Positions 1-10,935 are shown, numbered from the stretch's first letter. The stretch is DNA of 64,000 bases from Sipunculus nudus (GCA_026874595.1 CM049317.1:31856901-31920900); one strand, 5' to 3'. Numbers and translations are program-made. The notes: generated by a model not told the origin, from the letters alone.

Positions 1-124
1 ACATCTTCGCCGGGGCAGTCTCGTATCCCAGAAGTCCCAGCAGTACAAGAGCGGTTTCTCACTTTATATCCTCCTCCACAGGTAACAGTACAATCTCCCC
101 AGATGGTCCATTCTGTCCATGTGG
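1..124 (-). CDS. TSP1 repeat exon (fourth), partial at window edge
   Basis: After acceptor tttatcctaag the exon reads WTEWTIWGDCTVTCGGG, then RNRSC and RDCPGED, and leaves the window before its last two cysteines and donor. The incoming phase is 1, as in the other repeats. Its close likeness to the third repeat in the CGGG...RNRSC section suggests exon-by-exon tandem duplication. More repeats probably lie beyond the window start. Confidence 0.85.
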
Positions 125-599
125 CTTAGGATAAATCAAAATAATAAATGCATTTTAATTTTTTTTCTCAAGAAATACCAAGAATTTTGATTGAATTTCG
201 TATATATAATCCTTCTTGGAGAAACATCTGAGCTACAGGAAATACACGGCAAAGTCAAAGTTCAACGTTATTCTAATGCGTGCAGGTACATGAACAACAG
301 CGCTTCCTTTTTGAGACTTGATGAAACGCTTAAATACAACCTAATTGGTCAATTAGAAAATGAAGCATAAGGAAGGAGTGATTTTGTAAGAATTATAGTT
401 CAGACATTGAGAATTAAAGCACGGCAGTATTAAATAATTTATTCATTACGTTATCAGTATTGTATAACTTCAAATTTTATCTCATTTTTTTTTATTTGAA
501 AATGTGAATTTTAAATTATTGTTTGAAACAACGTGTGTATAAAATAATATGAACGTTTGCGGCTGTGAATTATCGGTTACTGTTATGAAGGATAAATAC

Positions 600-764
600 C
601 TGGACAATGTGATGTGCTGCACCTCTCACTTCCTGTGGCTTCGCCTGAACAATTAGTTCGACCACTTGATCCAAAAGTACAGGAACGATTTCTTTCACGG
701 ACGCCTCCCCCACAGGTGACGCTACACTGTCCCCAGCATAACCATTCACCCCAAGTGGCGGAAA
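600..764 (-). CDS. TSP1 repeat exon (third), with an extra cysteine
   Basis: A 165-base, phase 1-1 exon follows acceptor ctgttaaag and precedes donor GTATTT. It encodes WGEWLCWGQCSVTCGGG, RNRSC, TNCSG, RCSTSHCPG. There are seven cysteines instead of six: the residue before the third Trp is Cys here and Ser or Ile in the second and fourth repeats. An unpaired Cys could mediate intermolecular disulfide bonding, or could be drift if the gene is no longer constrained. Confidence 0.88.
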
Positions 765-1057
765 CTTTAACAGTGCACTCATTATTGAAAACGATGTCAC
801 AGGAAATGTTACGGCGTGTCAAATACAGGCTCTATATTGTTACTTAAGTGCGATTGCTTTTTGAACAAAAATTTCTAATAATAACATGTAATAAAGTCGA
901 AATACACGAATAAAATTTATATTGACAGAAATATATTGGCTGTTACTTTCGCTTCCAGAGATAAAGGTAATATAATTCATGTGCTCGAATCATAAACTAA
1001 GCGTTTAAATGGAATTAGAGTACTTGAGTTCTTTGTGAATCTGTTATAAATATACAC

Positions 1058-1216
1058 CTGGGCAAATTGTAGCATTACAATACGCAGTTTCAGCAGTGTC
1101 GCCTTTACAGTCTGCTTTGCCTGAATAATCAGGAATGCACGTTCGGTTTCTTCCATGTGAGCCCCATCCACAGGTTACACTGCAGTCTCCCCAGCTTGTC
1201 CATTCCCCCCATAGAG
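1058..1216 (-). CDS. TSP1 repeat exon (second)
   Basis: A 159-base, phase 1-1 exon is bounded by acceptor tttcttaag and donor GTGTAT. Its translation has the full TSP1 pattern: WGEWTSWGDCSVTCGWG, then RNRTC, ADCKG, and YCNATICPG, with six cysteines. It contains NRT and NAT, two potential N-glycosylation sites. Part of the exon is open in other frames, but only this frame carries the conserved Trp and Cys ladder, so the exon identity is firm. Confidence 0.88.
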
Positions 1217-1422
1217 CTTAAGAAAATAATGCATATTGGCAGTGATTATACAGTCCTGTGTTTCATTGTCAATGTCGGTAATATATCGTACAGAGCACCA
1301 TTTTGGAACAAAAAATAAATCATGATCTATATTATGCATTATTCCATTTAAAAGGAAAGATAGGTAATAATTGAATTCAAATTAGTTTAGTAAAGAAAAA
1401 CACAAAGCAGACGTATAAATAC

Positions 1423-1578
1423 CATGGCAAGGCGCTCCACAGATTTCAGTTTCTTCCTTCTTTCCAACACAGCCGCTAGATATGAGTGAACCCTGCTTAC
1501 ATGTACGACGTCGCACACGTGTTCCTTGACCACAGGTTACGCTGCACGCCCAAGTAGACCATAGTTCCCAGCTAGGAT
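1423..1578 (-). CDS. TSP1 repeat exon (first)
   Basis: This 156-base exon (52 codons, phase 1-1) lies between acceptor ttttgaag and donor GTATTT. It encodes one thrombospondin type-1 repeat: WELWSTWACSVTCGQG, then RRRTC, a fourth Cys in SSGC, and CGAPCHG. Six cysteines are present, together with the Trp ladder (W-x-x-W-x-x-C form, a C-mannosylation context) and CSVTCGQG (a C-x-x-S/T-C-x-x-G O-fucosylation context). Such repeats mediate binding to matrix, glycans or microbes. The symmetrical phase allows tandem exon duplication. Confidence 0.88.
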
Positions 1579-1832
1579 CTTCAAAAGATAAATGATTCAT
1601 TGTATTTCAAGGATATTTCAGATGAAAAATATTTGCAGATGAAAAATATTAACTGTCAACTGATTTGCCTGTGCAGGTACAAATCCATTCAATCTATTAC
1701 AAAAAATCTATTGAATATAAAATCATTCAGATACAGTGTCTCACAGTGGAAATGAAAGAAAATTATTTTCTTTCTCTCCTTCACGTCGAGAAGTATTTGC
1801 CGCTATGTCGTTGATAAATTATGTATAAAAAG

Positions 1833-2436
1833 TACCATTAACGCAATATAAGTAAAACATAATTAGAAAACGTCGTTTTAAATATGAATGATGATGATAT
1901 TAAATATAAAAAAAAGTTACTGGTGTAACATACTAAAAACAATATTCACCTCTGATGTGGGTTTTTACAACTGCGTTTTTCTAATTTGGATAATAATCTT
2001 TCCAATTAATGCCTAATCAAGAATTATCATTGAAATGTTGTCAATTAACGGAGAAATAATGGTGACCTTAAATATATACCGATTGATTAGGAATTCGTCT
2101 TGTTTTGCAGAAGCAGAACATTCTAAATTGTGGAAAAAAGTGCTTTATCTGTGACGTAGAATATGCTTCTAATATTAAAGGTGTACAAAGTTTGACAATC
2201 AGGCCATCTCTTCTGTGGTGTATTATCTATGTCTTCATTATGACTATCGGACTATTTTTGTTAAAAAAGACCAGATTCTTCAAACATTACAATTTTAAGA
2301 TACCTGCTATGAGTTTATATCAAATTGAATTACCACAGTTTAAAGGCTTCTTCAAATTTGCTGGTACCATTTACGCAATATTAGTTAAACAAATTTAGAA
2401 AACGTATTTTAAAATATAATGATAATAATATTAAAT
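1833..2436. repeat. Pair of about 73-bp direct repeats in an intron
   Basis: Segments 1833-1905 and 2365-2436 share the same series of words: ACCATT(A/T)ACGCAATAT, TAGAAAACGT, TTTTAAA and AT(G/A)ATATTAAAT. They lie in the intron between the IgGFc domain and the first TSP1 exon. A 97-codon plus-strand ORF between and over them (2105-2398) has no recognisable domain. Confidence 0.6.
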
Positions 2437-2467
2437 AATAATAATAATAATTATAATAATATCTCAC

Positions 2468-3560
2468 AGACAGGGCCGGCAGAAAAACCATAAGCATCAT
2501 AGTAATTTGTTTTATGTCCATAGGCGTATGCAGCCAGTTTGACGCTGGGATCGGTATGGTGCACGATATGGACTTTTTCGCTGATGTCTTTCTTAGTCAC
2601 TACGCTATATGATGTGTCATGTATGATCGACCACTCCTCATTGACCTCGTTGTTGTCGAACCGAACCCCGGGTATCTTCTGCGTGGGGACTATAATGCTC
2701 ACGTGATGCCTGTAAGTGCCACTGGGCAGTTTCGGGGTCAGCCACAGGAGCTGGTTGGCATACTGCGTGACCGGCAACACTCGCATCAGGAACGGGTCCC
2801 ATTTAGACCCGTCTGCTCTGTATCCTTTGTTGTACTGGTAGACAAAGCATTCGGGAGAGCAGGTCAGAAAATGAGCTTTGTTCTCATTTACGTTGTAGTC
2901 AAGGTTGGCTGGGGTTTGGGTTGAACCATCAATTGTGACAGAACCATTGCCCGCGGGGAACAGCACTCTCACGATATATCCTGTGCCCCACGCCCGTCCA
3001 GCGACAGGTGGCAGGATATAATTTCGAGCCTTGTAGGACACCGATGGGATGTTTTCAATCAATCGTTCATATCATAGATAATGGTTTAATGTCGCATTTA
3101 CTAAAGTATTACCCGAGTACACAGCGATCGAACCGTTGGCTATGACATGGGTTCCAGTCAGGTCTTTCGAAGAACTCACCCCGTATGTGCTTAGTTTATT
3201 CGGCATATTCTTAGATATTGGATCCATTTTCACACGATTCGGAAACGTAAAATTAACTTGGGTGTTGCTACGTAAGGTTGCCACGATAATGTCCGAAGGG
3301 TAACTGCTGTACGGCGTGTAGGACGGTACGATGAACTCGCGCGAATCCTCCTCTACAGGGACGGCCAGGAACCCCTCAGGATTATATCCGTCCTGATAAA
3401 CAACATGACCGTGCACCACGATGGGATCCTCGGACTCCAGCAGAACTGCTTTTTGTTTCGGAGTGTAATACGTCTGGATGCAAAATTTATTGGGAAGACC
3501 CTGTCTGAGCCCTTGATCCTTCATCACCGGTTTGGCACTAAAATCACTGGCTGGTTCCAT
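2468..3560 (-). CDS. Exon 3, main part of IgGFc-binding N-terminal domain, in-frame TGA
   Basis: About 364 codons follow the acceptor aaattgcag (3561). The first 162 residues include AVLLESEDPIVVHGH, GFLAVPVEE, the PSYTPYSSYPSDIIVATL segment and VIANGSIAVYSGN. These match in order the strand pattern of the IgGFc-binding N-terminal domain. TGA at 3074-3072 interrupts the reading, which resumes in the same frame with YERLIENIPSV and runs through WGTGYIVRVLFP, a Cys pair in LTCSPECFVYQYN, and LLWLTPKLPSGTYRH to GPVC. The donor GTGAGA after 2468 is strong and leaves phase 1, matching the TSP1 exons. No splice pair removes the stop while keeping frame. The nearest candidate, donor at 3112 with acceptor at 3030, would shift it. 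Confidence 0.75.
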
Positions 3561-3680
3561 CTGCAATTTCGGATAAAAGCCCATGAAGAAAAAATATTGC
3601 TCAAGTAACTTTATACTAAGGATGTAATTATCGGATAAATAACACCATAATAACATGCAGATTCCCCTTATTAATAATAC

Positions 3681-3788
3681 CAACCGTCACATGGGCTGTG
3701 TCGACCGGCGTTGATAGCAAAATCTCAAATACATCTCCTGAACAATAATATGCAGTTCATGGAAACACGACCAGGTACTTTTTGCCTT
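3681..3788 (-). CDS. Exon 2, start of IgGFc-binding N-terminal domain, in-frame TGA
   Basis: A pyrimidine-rich acceptor (tttttcctctattttag) precedes AAGGC at 3788. Read in phase 1 after exon 1, the exon gives GKKYLVVFP, then TGA (3759-3757), then TAYYCSGDVFEILLSTP and VDTAHVTV. KYLVVF followed by EILLSTP resembles the first strands of IgGFc-binding N-terminal domains, so the stop falls inside genuine domain sequence. A second possible acceptor (attgttcag, exon starting at 3737) keeps the frame and skips the stop. The donor is ambiguous: GTATTA after 3681 leaves phase 1, but exon 3 needs phase 0, which a weaker GTTGGT donor after 3685 would supply. Confidence 0.6.
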
Positions 3789-4465
3789 CTAAAATAGAGG
3801 AAAAATATATTACAATTTGTTAGAAATAAAAAAATACATATTTTGGACATGCGAGATCAGAAATTGTGTAAACGTCTTACAGGTCCTAAATATTAAATTT
3901 AAGGTTATTATTCAAATAAAGCCAAAAATGCACAATAAATCAATAACAACACAGGGCAACACACTATGTACCGGAGCAAATATGGGTCTTATTCAGAAAG
4001 ATCATGCTTTAACTTTTAGAACAGGCGCAGATGAAATATAAATATATTGACCTTTTCAATGTTCTATAGAGCGGTTGAGTGAACAGTTTTAAGAGGAAAC
4101 ATGTACATGCTGGTGAATGATTATACCTTGGTCTACATTAACATATTTATAGATATTATCACATGTGCATAGTAAATATTTAAATAATCGTTTGATGATA
4201 CATTTCTTTAAAATGTATATACTTTTAAATAATGAAAATAAATGTGCAGAATATCCGTTTAGGACCAGCATAGGTATGCTTTAAGGTAATGTAAGAATAA
4301 ACGCTGTATGATAAAAAATAAGACATATCGTATATTTCAAAGTATATCTTCTTTATTTATGCATATTCACAACAAATATTTAATATATTATATTATATAT
4401 TATATTATATATTTTATTATATATTTGTATTCAGATATTGCTATAAATAACTGATTACACCCGTA

Positions 4466-4468
<3 letters not shown>

Positions 4469-4506
<38 letters not shown>
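4469..4506. repeat. (TA)n microsatellite
   Basis: Uninterrupted TA dinucleotide tract inside the first intron of the IgGFc/TSP1 gene. Confidence 0.95.
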
Positions 4507-4507
<1 letters not shown>

Positions 4508-4968
4508 TTTTCATCTAGTTTTGTAAATAAGTTTTGAATAATTGGCAATTCACATTCTAGCTATAAGGTTTATTAGTCTACCTTCGGAGGCAGCAGATTT
4601 AATATTCAGACACTGTTTTATTAATTTTAAACGAGGAGTAACATTGATTAAACAAGAAAATTGCTTTCCATAATTGCTAACACAAGTAAAATAACGTTTT
4701 ATATATCAAATACTCATTCTTTGATAATTAACAAAAAATCTTAACTAAAATACTTAGTTGTGATTGCGCCGGTATTCCGTAAAGGAGAACTAGATCCTGA
4801 GGATCCAAAGAATAATCTCAAGTTGGACTAATGGATTTGATTAACTCCATGTGAAAGTCTGTGCTTTGTTTTGTTAGTAACGGTTCTCAAGGCACCGACA
4901 GCATGCTTGGAGAGAAGTTTTATTTTTTCAGTGCTGATTTTCTCGTTTTATGTTAATTTTAAAGGTTT

Positions 4969-4995
4969 TATATATATATATATATATATATTTAT

Positions 4996-5041
<46 letters not shown>
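4969..5041. repeat. (TA)n microsatellite, interrupted
   Basis: Two TA runs (4969-4990 and 4999-5041) separated by TTTATTGA, about 60 bases inside intron 1 from the signal-peptide exon donor. Confidence 0.95.
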
Positions 5042-5042
<1 letters not shown>

Positions 5043-5101
5043 AATTACACAAGCAGACTAAGTAACATAAAGATGGGGAATTAAAATTATTGTATACTAA
5101 C

Positions 5102-5153
5102 CTGTAGTGCTCAGGTACACGCATATCAAAAGCAGTTGCCACGCGGCAGCCAT
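5102..5153 (-). CDS. Exon 1, signal peptide
   Basis: The first exon starts at the ATG at 5153-5151 and encodes MAAAWQLLLICVYLSTT, a short hydrophobic leader typical of a secretory signal peptide with cleavage expected near the exon end. It ends in a consensus donor, ACAG followed by GTTAGT, in phase 1. The next exon resumes in the same phase. The start is supported by the TATA/initiator pair about 40-70 bases upstream. The downstream intron (5101-3789) holds two (TA)n tracts and no recognisable coding sequence. Confidence 0.7.
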
Positions 5154-5188
5154 TTCAACCCGGTTGGCGTATATCAGACCGCAAAGTC

Positions 5189-5225
5189 AGTGTGACCAGT
5201 TCCCGAGCTCTCGCCCATTATAAAC
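5189..5225 (-). promoter_or_regulatory. Candidate TATA box and initiator of the IgGFc/TSP1 gene
   Basis: On the minus strand GTTTATAATG (5225-5216) is followed by TCACACT (5195-5189), which fits the initiator pattern YYANWYY with its A at 5193. That A is about 29 bases downstream of the TATA element, the usual spacing. A start there gives a 5' UTR of about 40 bases before the ATG at 5153. The same AT-rich box reads TATAAAC on the plus strand, so its direction is not proven by sequence alone. Confidence 0.45.
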
Positions 5226-5230
5226 ATGCG

Positions 5231-6958
5231 TGGTGACAGCCTGACAGTTTTTTACTGGACAGCTGCAGCTGATAAAATAAAACATGAACAAGTATTCATG
5301 TACCAGGAAGGATTGAATAAAATGAGTAGGCCAGATAAACAGTCTTTCTTGGAAGTACTCCCAGCTGTGGTCCCTAGGGTTTTGTGCAGGAAAAATGGTC
5401 ACTTTTATCTGATGCGAAATAGTCATCCCAATTGCATAAAACTTCCTTTTTCGAGAAAATAAGCTCGCCTTTTACTGAAAAGTTTTTTTGTATATATGTA
5501 TGCATGAAGTATAGACAGTTATTAATATGTATTAAATATGAATGTTAATCCTTTGTTGCTATTTTGTACGAATGACCCAATTTATATTCGATTCAGTACA
5601 GTTTGTGTTCGCTTTAAAGTGGTATATGCTTCGATATATAAAATACTTTAGCAGCCTTGAAGGTATAGTATCACCCTTATATTTACATTTGGTGTTCGGT
5701 TACACTAAGATTTATTCTGATACGTCTTTACACTTTGACGAGTTCTCATGCACGCTGGTCTTGACACTTTTGCTTATAGCTTTGGTGCTGCTCTATAATC
5801 TTGAAATTTGCGTCTATAATTATTTTTATGAGTGACGTTTCTTCTTCCCCCGGTCGATACATGGATATCTACTTATTCGAAATCTGATACCGATTTGCCA
5901 GGATAGAGAAAACAGCATGTCACGGTAAGTAGAAAAAAAAGTTCAATCTTGAGGGAACTGTTGCTAAGGAAACACAAATGAATAAATACGACATCATAAT
6001 GATGCCTACTATATATTCGTAACATTTTAAGATATTGAACATTGCAAATTTATAAGGAAGCATTTTCTAATTATGAAATTCTTTTTGGAATACCTGACAT
6101 GAATTCAAGCAAAAAGTATTATGTAGATAAAATCAGCGATCACAGGAGATTGGCGAAGTTCTGCTGAAATTCACGGAAAGCATCATATTAGCGACTCTTG
6201 TGCCTTCAAAGCTCACCATGTTATCACTTTCCTCTCTATTGTTTTGTGTGTTTTATTGACTCTGCAACTATCAGTTGGATGTGCATTGGAATCAATTTAA
6301 AATGGCTGTCAAGATTATATTTTTAAAATGCTAACAGAGACACGTCTGTTGACCTGTCAGTCTGAGCGAATTTTGCTTGATTTACCTTGTGGGTTTATTT
6401 ACAATGCAGTTTGATACCGATTGTAATAACAGGTCATCGGTTTGTTGAGTTCAAACCTGCAATTTTGTAAATATATGAATATAAATTGTATTGTTTATAA
6501 TTAAACTTTTAAGCTATGAATGACAGAATTATTGTATAGATAATTGGTAAAGGAATAATGTTGCCTCTGTTCCTTAAAATGTTTTGTACGGATGACCCTA
6601 AAAGCAATCCAAATGACAACAAAAAAAAATAAATGTTGAAATATGATATTTGTGTATCAGAATATAATAAATCAATGATAAATAATTGAAAACAATGAAT
6701 GAAAAATGTCAGAAAATTATGACTCTTAAAGCAAGTTGTCATATTAGATGTATATTTTAAAAATGGCAGGGCCCTTTTGTTGATTTATTTAAAATGTCCG
6801 CGGGTCTGTTGATGTATATTATTCTTCAAGATTAAGCCAAAATGTTAAAGCCATATTGGCAAGAATTAATATTTAATCATCAGGCTTAGAGGAAAAGACA
6901 AATATAAAATTGCAAGCTTAAACTCTTTATCACTTTTATTAAAGTGCAAGTTAATATA
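5231..6958. other. No gene recognised
   Basis: The region is AT-rich with a few short ORFs, for example 78 codons at 5226-5462 (+) and 97 codons at 5542-5835 (+). None has a recognisable domain, splice context or homology that I can see. Confidence 0.5.
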
Positions 6959-7014
6959 TATTTATATAAATATATATATGTGTGTGTATATATATATATA
7001 ATTATGACAACAAC

Positions 7015-8640
7015 AAATTACCAGGATGGAATGAACATATAAAAAATGCACACCAAGCTGCCACACAGTCGTTTTGTAATTGGCAGCGAGCTGGGAAGCC
7101 AACCTATGGTCCCATATATGACACGATGGGTTCCACTAAGCGCTATTAAAAATATGCTTTTCTTTATTCTAGACGCATTGGGGAACAGGCTAGAGCAAAC
7201 TCTCTTGCTAGGAGCATGTGCTCTAGAAAAGAAACAAAAGATTGGAAAGATGAAAAACTTAGGAGAGTACCACAACTTCCATGCCCCACAACCGTTGGCG
7301 GCATTTCATACGATACGAAAATACTACAAATGTTGGTGGCGCACTATACAAGTTTTTTCTCAAACGCTAACCATAGGTTAGAAGCGCTAGAAGCAATTCC
7401 AAATAATCTTAACGCCACCACACGGGATGAAAATATTATTGTAGGTTAGGTTGAAATACTAAGTGCGATCTTAAAACTTGAATATGGCAGATCTTACGAT
7501 CCAGATGGTTTGGCATGTGAAAATTTTAGGAATGCTAAAATCTAATAAAACGACTAATAAACGACGAACTAATAAAAGTTCTTTGTATATAGCCCTCCTT
7601 GATCATGGATAAATGCCAGAGGTAATGATACGTAATATCTTGGTACCCGTCATAATAGATTAAACAAAAAGTATAAATGACAAGGGGAAACTCCAGGCCC
7701 TATGCTCTGTCTACAATTTTATCTAAATTATTTGATTGTGTACTTTTTGGTCGACTCAAAAAGTCCCTCCAAATGTGAGAATACCAATTTGGTTATAGAA
7801 GAGGGCACGGAACTGGATTATGTGTGTACTTGTAAAACGAGGTTCTACGGTTTTATCGTGGATCCGGGTAGCACATGTTTGTTTGCTTTTTTGATACTTC
7901 GTCAGCATTTGACTGAATCTGTTACACAACGTCGTTTCGTAAACTAGACGAAATAAGGATATCCTTACACCTATTAAGAACATTATATTTCTGGTACCTT
8001 TACCAAAGAATATCTATCAAATGAAAATCTCTTAAGTTCTTACATCATCTTATCTTAAGGTGACTAATGGTGTCCGACAGGGTTGTTTATTGTTACCACA
8101 TGTTTATAATATTTATGTGTATGATTTCAGCCGTATTTTAAATAAACAAGTAATTGGATGTTGCATTAATATAACAACTATTAATCATCTGATGTACGCA
8201 GATTACACAGTAGTGTTTGAACCTTCTGAAAAGGTTTACAAAAATTAATAAGTAAAACGTATGGTTACGGAATATCACACCAAATTCAATTTAATAAAAG
8301 AAATAATGTATGTATGCATATAATTGTTAAAAGTAAGAAATGGTCCTCGGCAGTAGCTTTGCTTATAACGGATGAAACACAGCTGACATTCGTTAAAAAG
8401 TACGGCTGTATTTTGGATAACAATTTACAGGATTTTTAAGATGTGCAACGACAAATGCGCTTGTTGTATACTAGGGTCAATACACTAAAACAAAATTTAA
8501 AACACTTTTCAAAACATACACTTTTTTGGATTATCTAAACTGTGCAGTATTAGAACGGATTTGTGACACGTATCACTCATTTTGATGCTCTGATGGGTAC
8601 GAAAATATTTTGCTTGAAAAGAAAAATATAAAAAAAGAAA
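7015..8640 (+). mobile_element. Decayed non-LTR retrotransposon (LINE) fragment, linker plus reverse transcriptase
   Basis: Plus-strand frames joined across stops and shifts give the order seen in LINE polymerases. The linker is PGWNEHIKNAH, FCNWQRAGKPTYGP and a basic stretch to HYTSFFS. Reverse-transcriptase motifs follow: GRSYDPDGLACENF near 7490, NSRPYALSTILSKLFD near 7690, a degraded FFDTSSAFD block near 7890-7920, TNGVRQGCLL near 8060, and HLMYADYTVVF near 8200, where the catalytic YADD has become YADY. A thumb-like region (KKYGCILDNNLQDF, then QRQMRLLYTRVN) continues to about 8500. There is a stop inside the linker and several frameshifts, so no activity is expected. The endonuclease end is missing, and the clade is not resolved from this much sequence. 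Confidence 0.8.
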
Positions 8641-9170
8641 CAATAATTTATACATAAAGTTTATTAAAGATCCAGACTTATACTTACGGTCGGATCTCTT
8701 TTGTCAGTGGGAGCAATCCTTGTTTCATGGAAAAAAACTAGAACAATCGCATATATAATAAAGGTCTTTGTTTTAAGGTGTAATCACTTACATATATGCA
8801 TGTATATGTATACGTTGTATGTATATGTATTTGTATATATATGAATATATAGGTATTAGTGTATTTGTATGTATATACGTATGTACGTGTGTGCACAGGT
8901 ATGTATGTGTACGTATACCTGTGTATGTGTAAGTAAATCTTTATTTGTGTATAACAGATGTTGTTGCTACACAGGAATAATACCGATCATTGTAATATAC
9001 TGAGATAGTAAATTTAGAACTTTTCACAGTATACCTACATTATCTTTCGGTGGGATAGATCCATGTATTTTAAATGACGTCACCTCAAAGTCGACGGGTC
9101 ACCTGTTGCAAGTGAGAGGTCAACTTATTAGTTTAGTCTATGTAAACGATAAGATATCCGTTGTCGCGGT
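8641..9170. other. Degenerate TG/TA-rich sequence, no gene
   Basis: After the LINE relic the sequence contains an imperfect (GTAT)n-type stretch at about 8795-8935 and otherwise nothing recognisable. Confidence 0.6.
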
Positions 9171-9176
9171 TCATTC

Positions 9177-9209
<33 letters not shown>

Positions 9210-9222
9210 TTGTATTCATTTG

Positions 9223-9292
<70 letters not shown>
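9177..9292. repeat. (CA)n-(TA)n compound microsatellite
   Basis: A (CA) run at 9177-9196 passes into TA, then after a short break a pure TA run extends to about 9288. Confidence 0.95.
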
Positions 9293-9293
<1 letters not shown>

Positions 9294-9634
9294 TAATACT
9301 TCAGCCAGACCCAAAAATTTGGATCATCGGTACCATTTTGGTTAAAAATTTTTACCATATGTGCTTGATAGGTATACATGTGTAGGTAATAAAAATGCCT
9401 GATAACATTATGAAAGTTTTAGCTTTCAGTGAATCAATGGATGTTTTATGTTGGTAAGTTGTCCTGACGTGTGTAAGCCAATAGAATATCTCTTTTCATT
9501 CCATGACTTATTCATTGGAGATGATCAAAAGATAACTAAATGAGTATGGGGTCTGATCAATTATTATAATAGTTGTCTTTACTTTATTGTATCCGCCAAA
9601 ACAGAGTTTTGCGGATACTATGTTTTCAGCTGCA

Positions 9635-9668
9635 CGCCGCCGCCGCCGCCGCCGCGTCGCCGCCGCGT
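9635..9668. repeat. (CCG)n trinucleotide repeat
   Basis: CGCCGCCGCC-type GC-rich tract, interrupted by TCG, striking in this AT-rich window. It lies just inside the left hairpin of the Helitron-like element. Confidence 0.9.
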
Positions 9669-9799
9669 AGGTGTCCGGAGAACTCCTCCGTAACCGCTGG
9701 GCGGAATTTTACGAAACCCGGGATTATGTTCGGGTCACATGTGAACTGCTGCGCCCCGATTTTGTTTTGACCTCTGACCTTTCCTCTGCGCTCTGCGTC

Positions 9800-10935
9800 C
9801 GTTTGTGCGTCTGTTTCCACACATAAACCCACATATCTCGGGAACCGTTTGATGTATCAGGATTTTTTTTTTTTGCACAAATGTAGCCCTTGGAGAGCTT
9901 TATAACATACACAAAAAATGGTGGCGCCACCTGCAACCATGTTTGCACAGTGTCCATCTGTTCGTCTGCCTTGGGTTAAAATCACTCATATCTCTGCAGT
10001 GACTTGACTAATTCACCTGAAATTCGGCATGCGTTAACATCCTGGATAGCTATTCTGATTTAATGACAGGTGGCGCCACCTACATTCACGTTTACGCTGC
10101 AGACATCGAAGCTCATATCTCGGGAACCGTTCGACCGATCAGGAAATTTTTTTGCACAAATGTAGCCCTTGGAGAGCTTTATAACATACACAAAAAATGG
10201 TGGGGCCACCTGCAACCATGTTTGCACAGTGTCCATCTGTTCGTCTGCCTTGGGTTAAAATCACTCATATCTCTGCAGTGACTTGACTAATTCACCTGAA
10301 ATTCTGCATTCGTATACATCCTGGATAGCTTTTCTGATTTTATGACAGGTGGCGCCACCTACATTCACGTTTACGCTGCAGACATCCAAGCTCATATATC
10401 GGGAACCGTTTGACCGATTGGGCCAAAATTTTGCATGTGTATAGATCTGACATAGCTCTTTATCATACGCAAAACTGGTGGGGCCACCTGTAGCCATTTT
10501 TGCACAGCTCCTGTCTGTTTTTCTCGCCACGGAATAAAATCACTCATATCTCGGCAGTGGTTTGACATATCTGCCTAAAATTTTGCAGGTTTATACATCC
10601 CCGACAGCTCTCTTGATTTTATGACAGGTGGCGCCACCTGCATTCTAGTTTATGCAGCAGACATCCAAGCTCATATCTTGGGAACCATTTGACCGATTGG
10701 GCCAAAGTTTTGCATGTGTATAGTTCTCACATAGCTCTTTATCATACGCAAAACTGGTGGCGTCACCTGCAACCATTTTTGCTCAGCGTCCGTCTGTTTG
10801 TCTGCCACGGGCTAAAATCACTCATATACATGTAGTGGTTTGACTTATCTGCCTTAAATTTTGCATATGTATACAACTTGGACGGCTTTCTGGATTTTGT
10901 GGTAGGGGGGCAACCTACATACACAATTTGGCTGC
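9800..10935. repeat. Dimeric satellite, about 280-bp unit, four copies
   Basis: The anchor GGAACC(G/A)TT recurs at 9841, 10123, 10402 and 10681, spacings of 282, 279 and 279. Each unit has two related halves that begin with GGTGGCGCCACC or a close variant. These palindromes fall at 9920, 10069, 10199, 10348, 10477, 10627 and 10756, with a degraded one near 10901, so the spacing alternates at about 149 and 130 bp. The halves also share CTCATATCTC and TTGAC words, indicating an older monomer of about 140 bp. Confidence 0.85.

Larger units (their letters stand above)
1..5153 (-). pseudogene. Secreted IgGFc-binding-domain plus thrombospondin type-1 repeat gene, two in-frame stops, 3' end outside window
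   Basis: Seven exons can be placed on the minus strand: a signal peptide (5102-5153), two exons of an IgGFc-binding-protein N-terminal domain (3681-3788 and 2468-3560), and four TSP1 exons (1423-1578, 1058-1216, 600-764, 1-124). All joins are phase 1 except the exon 2 to exon 3 join, which is unresolved. The product would be a secreted extracellular or mucus-type adhesive protein; proteins of this architecture are common in molluscs and usually lack a defined function. Seen directly: TGA codons in frame at 3757-3759 and 3072-3074, with recognisable domain sequence on both sides in the same frame. Every placed exon has GT/AG borders. I infer a recent pseudogene or null allele, but base-calling error is possible. 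The last visible TSP1 exon is cut by the window edge, so more repeats or a membrane anchor may follow. Confidence 0.8.

Noticed and set aside
2105-2398. 97-codon plus-strand ORF in the intron of the IgGFc/TSP1 gene
   Set aside because: It overlaps a local AT-rich duplication, lies antisense in an intron, and shows no recognisable domain, signal or splice context.
5226-5462. 78-codon plus-strand ORF divergent from the IgGFc/TSP1 promoter
   Set aside because: Its start overlaps the candidate TATA box. There is no domain and the opposite strand is equally open, so chance is likely.
9573-9832. ORFs with Ala runs over the CCG tract, both strands
   Set aside because: The Ala runs are simply the translated trinucleotide repeat. 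No domain is present and the region belongs to the Helitron-like element.
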